The translations under genes and the position numbers were made by a program. Positions 57,716 through 64,000 of a DNA stretch of 64,000 nt are shown here, one piece after another. The stretch spans positions 62,001-126,000 of the forward strand of contig ML769547.1 in the NCBI GenBank assembly GCA_009733575.1. The letters run 5' to 3'. Every line of letters starts with the position of its first letter. The stretch's first letter is position 1. Below the pieces are notes generated by a model. The model ran no database searches and was not told the DNA's origin. It saw only the letters and a program-made list of their open reading frames with translations. Source of the stretch: Gymnopus androsaceus JB14 (lineage: Eukaryota; Basidiomycota; Agaricomycetes; Agaricales; Omphalotaceae).

Positions 57716-59479
57716 CAACCTTCAATCTAGAGATACACCACTGAAATTGAATAGTAATGTCATGTTGGATGTCGAAAGGAGATATACATGTAGATGTAGA
57801 CTCGACCAAAAAATCATCATCATTATCATCATATATCATGTGTCCTACTAGGCTCCGGAAGATAGATTTGCGGTAGCGTAGCGCTAACGTGTCCATTGAA
57901 TAACTGAATGGTGTCGTTTCTCGTCTCCCAGTCTGTCAATACCAAGTTAGGACTCGAATTGAAGGCTGTTTGATGAAAATAGTTACTTACATGCCTGTTG
58001 GAGGATAAAAACATCCATATCTCGAGTTAACACAGGAATTGATTAGAAACGTGAAAGAGGTTCATCTACCTAATATCCGTTGAGAGAAATCAAATCACAT
58101 CTGTACTAGTGCGGAAGTTATCTGTCCTTGGGTGGCTGACACGATGAGCTGGGAGCGCTGCGCTAAAGTAAAGTAAAACATCATCATCGACATCACTTGT
58201 CAGTCAGAAAACATCAAGGAATGAAGAGACGGGAGGTGTCGTGATACCATGAATTTACTACGCTTATTTCACCTCAGTCGATACACAGTTCTTCAGTTGC
58301 TACGCGAAGCGTAGTGCGATGAAGACAGTCACTGGAGTTATGCTAAACCTTTGGAAGATACTGGATATCGTGAACAGCATTATTCCTGTTGGTAATTTCA
58401 AAGTCAACGACATGCAAATTATACCAAATTGAGAGAACTAACTTTCAGATTCTACTCAAATGCTATTTTGATGATACAATGGTGTGAAATCGATCGACTG
58501 ATCAAGTTGCTGTTGTAAACAGCATCTGATAGATTGAAGTCGGCGGCGCTGTTTCACGACTCTCCTGATAGCTCCCGGCTAATTGCAACGTCTCCAGTAC
58601 GCATCAACCTGTGAATTAACCTTGGAGCGATCCCGGAAGTAAGTGGAAAGGCGCGCACTTGATATACATAGTTGGTGGCTGGACGCGACTGGAGATACTA
58701 GGTGTCATTGAGAGCGAAATTGTGGCAAATGATAGCCACGATCTGTCAGATCGAGCACACTCGTTGAGCAATTCATAGATACACATACTTAGACAGGGCA
58801 CGGACTCGGATTACCTGTGTGTAAAGATTCTATGCATTCGACATCCTCAAGACTCGAGCATGCTATCAGATACAATGTCTTCATGCTCCCTACATCTTTG
58901 GAACAAACTTCTTCTCGTTAGAGAATATATTGTTCGGTGGAAGAGAATACTGTAGTAATAGAATTGAAGATTTACGACGCGTTTGAATCCATATGCTCGA
59001 GCATACTGTAGGCATTAGGGCTGAGTGCTGGATGGGGACTTTAGTTCGTTCACCTATGTGCTTGTGCATATGCAGCAAGGTATAGATAGGGATGAGGTCT
59101 GTCAAGTAGATAAAGGTCGTTCAATTCGATATCTCAGGGAGAATAGCGCAGACACGCACTTTTCGACACGAGCACCCAAGTCACTCCTCCGATTACTCTA
59201 GCTCGCAGGTGATTCCAGTCGAAACTTAAAGGATGATCTTTCGTCCGGATCTGCATACACAAGTCGAAGTTTCGCGATGAGCATGCAGATCCCTCATGTT
59301 ATAACGGTGTTGTCATGACGATGATCCTAGATAAATATTGCGCTAATAGACATATTGGTAGTAGACAACTAACCAAAGTTTGCACGGCTAGTTGACGCGA
59401 AAAGATCTGTCAGGTCGCGTCAAAAATTATCATTGAAGCAAGGAAACCCGAGTCTTACATTCAAAAAGCATCCAGAATT
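57716..59479. other. Gene-poor interval, no supported gene
   Basis: Scattered short frames only. On the minus strand a piece near 57850-58014 (MFLSSNRH, then an apparent GTAAGT...GACAG intron and WETRNDTIQLFNGHV) could be a remnant exon pair, but no family is recognised and it cannot be extended. Confidence 0.4.
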
Positions 59480-60184
59480 TCAGGTCGAATGCATTCCATG
59501 GTTAGAGGCTAACACAAGCCATAAGAAGACAAAACCAAGATGCTGCAGGATCACTGCATAACAGCAAGTGATTGAGATGGATCTCGAAGGAGAGCCAGCA
59601 CCTTCCAAACCCGACTCTGACAGTGGGCCAGGAGAAATCAAGGTATTGGGTATATCCCAAATATCGCATGTCAAACTTGCAAATCTCGAGTCGCTTCAGA
59701 TGATTCATCCGGCTCAACAGAGATACCAACTGAGGAAATGTCTGGGATGCGAGTCAAGGAAGGAGCTCGAGCATATGAGACAACACCTCCCTCAGGAGAT
59801 TCTGCTCAGGATATACGTCGAAGGAAGACGGTGTGCAATTATATAGCCGTTGGACAATTTCAGCTGTAAAACTGTATAATACTTCCCACTAGTCCAGATT
59901 TGCCGCAAATGAGAGTGAGAGCTCTAAATCCAGAAAGCCAACATACGATCCCAGACGCGGATTAGCATCGAGAGATTCTATGAGCCGCTTGTTGGTTGTC
60001 AGATAAGCATTAAAGTCAACAGAGGACTCGGGATGGCCGCGAGATTTGAGAGTAATCGAATGAAAGATGCCACGAGCAGACCCAAGCTCTTCCAGCCAGC
60101 GCACATTTAAGAAGCGTAGCAGGGTCTGTGTAGAGATGGCTGAGAACGCAGTCTAACAAGTTCATTCGGAAGTGGTTCTATCAT
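59480..60184 (-). pseudogene. F-box gene remnant with frame breaks
   Basis: From ATG 60184 the start MIEPLPNELV is a typical F-box beginning. One extra base near 60154 then shifts the frame into DCVLSHLYTDPATLLKCALA, GRAW, which continues the F-box consensus. A second shift near 60095 moves to GIFHSITLKSRGHPES and LGSYVGFLDLELSLSF, which continues the usual pattern up to a stop at 59889. Further along the same strand, RMNHLKRLEICKFDMRYLGY (to about 59502) looks like the leucine-rich part of such genes. The breaks and stops suggest a decayed F-box/LRR gene, though clustered one-base insertions could also be sequence errors. Confidence 0.6.
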
Positions 60185-60405
60185 GGTGGTCAGGACAAAG
60201 GAATGCGGAAGACAAACGCCATGCAAGAAGTTGCTCACGCGTTCCTTGCTCACACATTCCGACTGCTGCTTTTTCTCTCCTTAAATCCGAGCAGCTCGCG
60301 CTCGCGCTAACTAGGAAGTAAGCGCCCAGAGTGCTTTGTAAGCAAACGCCCATCCAAGCGCTCAATTATTCCGACAGTTTCCGCAACTCGCAACTCTCAC
60401 TCAAC

Positions 60406-60866
60406 ATGCACGCTTCCCTCATTCGTCGCCAGCTCGGCGGTCTGGTGCCTCCCAAAATCGCTACACCTAAATCTGTGGTAAATTTATAGCTTTTCAACGA
60501 CTTTTCCCTTCTAAAATACTTCAGTCTGGAGGATCTGGTGACGGTTTAGGTCCTCTCGTTAATTTCTACTCCAAATTGCCCAAAGGCGCTGCGACTGCCC
60601 GTGTATCTGGCATTAAAGGACGCTTTTTCAACGGCTCCAATGCATCCGGAATGCCTCTTATTGTGCTGATTGCTGGTTTATTCGGTCTCGGGTATACTAT
60701 TGATTATAACAGTGAGTTGGCGTTCAACTTGGTTTTTATTTTTGTTAATTTACATTTCTGCTTTTAGTGCACTTGAGTGAGCTCTTTTGTCGTCTTTTAT
60801 TGTCGTCCAGACCCACTTATCAACCTTTGCAAATCCTCAGAGCATCACAAGAACCATGCCCATTAG
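60406..60866 (+). CDS. Mitochondrial F1Fo-ATP synthase subunit f
   Basis: Exons 60406-60477, 60525-60711, 60768-60776 (9 bases) and 60841-60866, phases consistent, 97 aa. The protein starts MHASLIRRQLGGLVPPKIAT, continues GPLVNFYSKLPKGAATARVS, GIKGRFFNGSNASGMPLIVL, has one membrane helix (IVLIAGLFGLGYTIDY) and ends MHLKHHKNHAH. This matches fungal subunit f, a small membrane subunit of the Fo part in the inner mitochondrial membrane, in length, helix position and the His-rich C-terminus. The 9-base exon encodes only part of the joint Asn-Met-His-Leu-Lys. The gene is intact. Confidence 0.93.
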
Positions 60867-62888
60867 ATACGCGCTTCGTACGCTCGGTGGAATCAGGAAG
60901 AGGAGCATGGCAGTCGGTTTATAGACAATTGCATTTGTATAAACCTGAAAAGATATATTTTTCTTTTTACTATCTTTGTTCGAGTGATCGAGCGACCTGG
61001 AACGTGTTCGGTCAGAGAGGGATGCAGAGTGTGTACTATAACTTTTTTTCGATTCCGAAAATGTGCTAACCTATCTCTTGTAGCTTTCTTACGCAAGACT
61101 GGGTCTCCGTGAGACTTGAGTGCTCTGAACGGCGTATAAACCATGAGCGCAAAAAGGCCTTCTTTTCTGGATTACCGCTACCTGAACCATTCTACAGATC
61201 TCTCACGGAGGTGTAACGCATGCCAGCGAGTAGCTTGCATTTCTTAAACAGCGTCTTGCTAGCGAGCGCGAACGAGACCATCACCTTGAACAGGAAAGAT
61301 TCGCAGGTTGTTGTGTCGGTCAGGCTCAGAGTCGCTGACTCAACGCAATTTTGTGGACGCTTAACTCATAAGTCATCTCTTGTTTGCTGACCCGGGTTCA
61401 CTGTTCCAGCCGACAACACCTAACCTCTCAGCCGATGGTTGCGCGGCAGACCTAGGTTTTCTTGACTGTCTGGTCCTGCTGCTTGTTTCGATTCCCCGTC
61501 GCTCGATGACGCTTGCATCATTCACTTGAGTCTTTGAAAGTTCTGAAGATCATATCTACAAGTGAATGATCACCTTCACGGTATGTACTACGCTGCTTTT
61601 TAGCCACCCACTGCAAAATCGCGCGACCTGGAATATTGCCTCGCAGGATACTGTTTTCCTGCAACAGATGCACCGGCTGCCCGTGCACAGTACAATGTGC
61701 TAGTAATTCTGACCTATGCTCGTAGATCACGCATTCGAACGCTGTAAGTTCTTTCTTGCCTGTGCGATTGGAATCGTCGCATCACACACACTTATTCCGT
61801 CTTCCTTCCAGGATGGCACCATCTCCCGATCTTCAGCTTCTGACCTTGACGATTTTGGTTTTCTCGAGTGTAGCGCTTTCGGCGAGCTTGGATATCTACT
61901 CGGGGCCCACTGCGAAAGCCGCCGCGAATGTTTAATGCAGGGTCTTGTCTGTCTGGGTCTCAAGTGGGACAAGACCGGCGATAAGTAAGTCTATTAAGAA
62001 AAGTTGTGATCGACGCAGATGTTCTGTCAGATATCTGAACTCAGAGCCGCGTCGTCATCTTTTTTTTCGACTGCCTATCAGTATTAGCTGGCTACGATGC
62101 TGCAGAGCGGAAGACTTATGATCTCTCGGAGTCAACCTCTAACAAATACTCTACGTGTACGTTTACGTCTTTTCTTCTCCTATCCTATCCATTTTGTGGA
62201 GCGTAGAACCTTTCGGAGGTCCCGTCCAGCCGTTATGGTGCGCATGGCCTGAGCCGAGCTAGTTTCTTTAAATGAAAACGTTTCGCACTCGGCTAATTGC
62301 AGGTAAGTAAGTATGTAGTAGGACTGATCCAATCTTTTTTAGGAGAACATTGAATCGGATAATTGCAGGACCGCAAATCCCGAACGCGGGTTGGCTCCTC
62401 GTCGCCAAGTGTCTGGCCTCGCTGGAGGCATAAATAATGAAACACTGGTACTGAATCGCAACTCGGATAGATTCAAGAGAAAGCCAATTGAAATTCAAGT
62501 ATGCTTATAACTCTGCATGTTTAGTTTTTAACTTGCTCAATGGAAAATTCTTCAACCAGAATGATGTTCTGACGTCGGGTTTCTCCTGCCCAAAACAGTC
62601 CCACCTTGTCCCCGTAAGCGACAGCAGTAGGTCCAAGCCTAATATAGATCACATATACATTTCAATCGATCCTAGCTTCCAATCTTACTTACGACTTTAA
62701 TTTGTAGCCATGCTATTTTCAAAAAAAAGCATCTGCGGCGCGCACTCGTGGTCTGAATACAGTAGACCCTTCCAAAAGTTCGTGTAGCTTTTCACGCCTT
62801 CATGTACATGTGAACCTTATAAGTACTGACCTCTCGTGCGAAACAACCCTCTGTATATTCGTTCTGACTCGTTCTTTCCTTCTGCGAC
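60867..62888. other. Gene-poor interval with one unassigned coding-looking frame
   Basis: Mostly without structure. The frame at about 61812-61988 (DGTISRSSASDLDDFGFLEC, GYLLGAHCESRRECLMQ, ending TGDK) follows a good acceptor (TTCCAG) and looks protein-like, but upstream exons cannot be joined without a stop and no family is recognised. The last 300 bases should contain the promoter of the gene at 62889. Confidence 0.4.
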
Positions 62889-63947
62889 ATGGTGGACCTC
62901 ATAACCGATACTACTTCAGGTGCTCATATCCCCGCGTTGGATGACACTGTATGTTGTTTCACGATCATTATATCGTTGTGCCACTTGCATCGATATTTAC
63001 TTTACCTTTTTTCTTAGATGGGGGCCTTGCTTGTTGGGATCCTGTAAGTATCGACTCGGTACCTCCTCGATATGGCTATGCGCTGATACCTTCGACCGTC
63101 TAGATTTTCCAGCGCGTATGTGCCAAGCTCGTACTGCAACTGCATTCTCTAACCGGTTGGCGATGGCTTCGTTGCAGTTTATGGGGCATCTCGGCTGCTC
63201 AAACCTACATTTACTTTGATGTACGGCTTGCTTTACATCTATCGATCTATATTCTCTTATGCTGGCTATTTCGCAGACTTTCTACAACCAAGATACTCCC
63301 CGGCTCAAACTTCTTGTACGACCTCTCTTCGAATAATACTTGCACTCATTTGACGATATTCCTAATGTTAGGTTGTATTTGTCTTGTGAGCTCCATCCTT
63401 CGCAATAGCGCCACCACTAACCACGTTTGTTTAGTGGTCTCGACACCGCTCACCAAATTATGCTCTGCCATTTGATATACGTTTATCTGGTATCGAACTT
63501 TGGTAACCCGAATTACCTTGCATTGGTTGTTTGGTGAGTGTTCTTGCTTCTGTATACGTCGCTTGTTGTATCTACAGCTTGATCTATGTTCTAGGAGCAT
63601 CCTGGTAAGCTATTATATACTCTTCATCCGCATGAATACACTGACGCCATTCAAGGTCATGGTAATTTTGTCGGTGAGTATCCGATGGCTTCGACATGGT
63701 TTACGTCCAGTGCTTAACTTTACCTTTCTCTCTTTAGGCAATCATCGCGGCTACGATCCAGCTGTAAGCACCCAGTGCTAGAGGGATTGTTGTCGTCACT
63801 CAATTGCTCATTGTTACATTCTAGCTTTATGTGTTGGCGGATTTGGATATGTATGTCAACTTACGCTCTCCAAGCTGGAATAGTATCCGAAACCAACTAC
63901 CCCTCCTAACAGTGAGTAACAAGAGTGTTTTTTGGATTATTCCTCTT
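62889..63947 (+). CDS. DUF6534-family membrane protein 2, cut by the right edge
   Basis: Exons seen: 62889-62948, 63018-63043, 63104-63115, 63178-63220, 63277-63315, 63372-63385, 63435-63533, 63595-63604, 63656-63673, 63738-63763, 63825-63850 and 63913-63947; the rest lies beyond 64000. All phases agree. Family motifs: MGALLVGILFSSALWGISAA, QTYIYFDTFYNQD, LKLLVVFVFGLDTAHQIML, LVSNFGNPNYLALVVWSIL, AATIQLFMCWRIWILSNKS and FWIIPL. This is the same broad family as the gene at 10690, and again it is built of very short exons (10, 12, 14 and 18 bases). Multi-pass membrane protein; function unknown. Confidence 0.88.
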
Positions 63948-64000
63948 GTAAGTGCCGTGCCCTGTTCCTCGTTCGGTCTGACTCTCAACTCTAATGAAAT

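Overview
The window reads as nuclear DNA of a mushroom-forming basidiomycete (Agaricomycetes). The basis is dense spliced genes with about 45-65 base introns, many very short exons, and a typical family set: GH5 and GH51 enzymes, DUF6534 membrane proteins, UstYa/DUF3328 proteins, Zn2Cys6 regulators, F-box proteins and a sesquiterpene-synthase-like gene. All gene models below were built by hand from splice signals and reading frame; no search was run. No rRNA, tRNA or CRISPR array was recognised.

Layout. Positions 1-16.5 kb hold mostly metabolic and membrane genes: the N-terminal part of a GH5 endoglucanase (minus strand, runs off the left edge), a disordered low-complexity protein, a GH51 alpha-L-arabinofuranosidase, an MFS sugar transporter with about 32 exons, a DUF6534 membrane protein, a mitochondrial D-lactate dehydrogenase and a secreted class II aldolase-like protein. 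The first part looks like a plant-polysaccharide neighbourhood: cellulase, arabinofuranosidase and sugar uptake.

Positions about 16.42-35.59 kb are one block of four tandem copies of a roughly 4.3-4.5 kb unit (the third enlarged by an insertion). Each carries a minus-strand Zn(II)2Cys6 transcription factor gene of about 820 codons. The left edge of the unit lies inside the last intron of the aldolase gene, so remnants of the last aldolase exon recur at the head of units 2-4. Copies 1 and 2 read through; copies 3 and 4 each carry a one-base frameshift.

Positions 35.6-49 kb hold a WG/GW-rich protein, a GNAT acetyltransferase, a But2-like membrane protein, two UstYa-like genes with a 48-residue secreted peptide gene between them, a 7TM protein and an amino-acid/choline-type permease. 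The UstYa pair with its peptide is the best candidate for an undescribed small biosynthetic locus, though this is inference. Positions 49-56 kb hold an F-box gene divergent from a terpene-synthase-like gene, and a bHLH regulator. Positions 56-64 kb are gene-poor: a small inverted-repeat element, an F-box pseudogene, ATP synthase subunit f, and a second DUF6534 gene cut by the right edge.

Two cross-cutting features stand out. First, splicing is unusual: an apparent one-nucleotide exon, exons of 4, 5, 7, 9 and 10 nt, and about ten GC-AG introns, one of them conserved in all four tandem copies. Second, several otherwise well-preserved genes carry single-base frame breaks (GH51, MFS, TF copies 3 and 4, 7TM, F-box). 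These could be assembly errors or real lesions; the sequence alone cannot decide.
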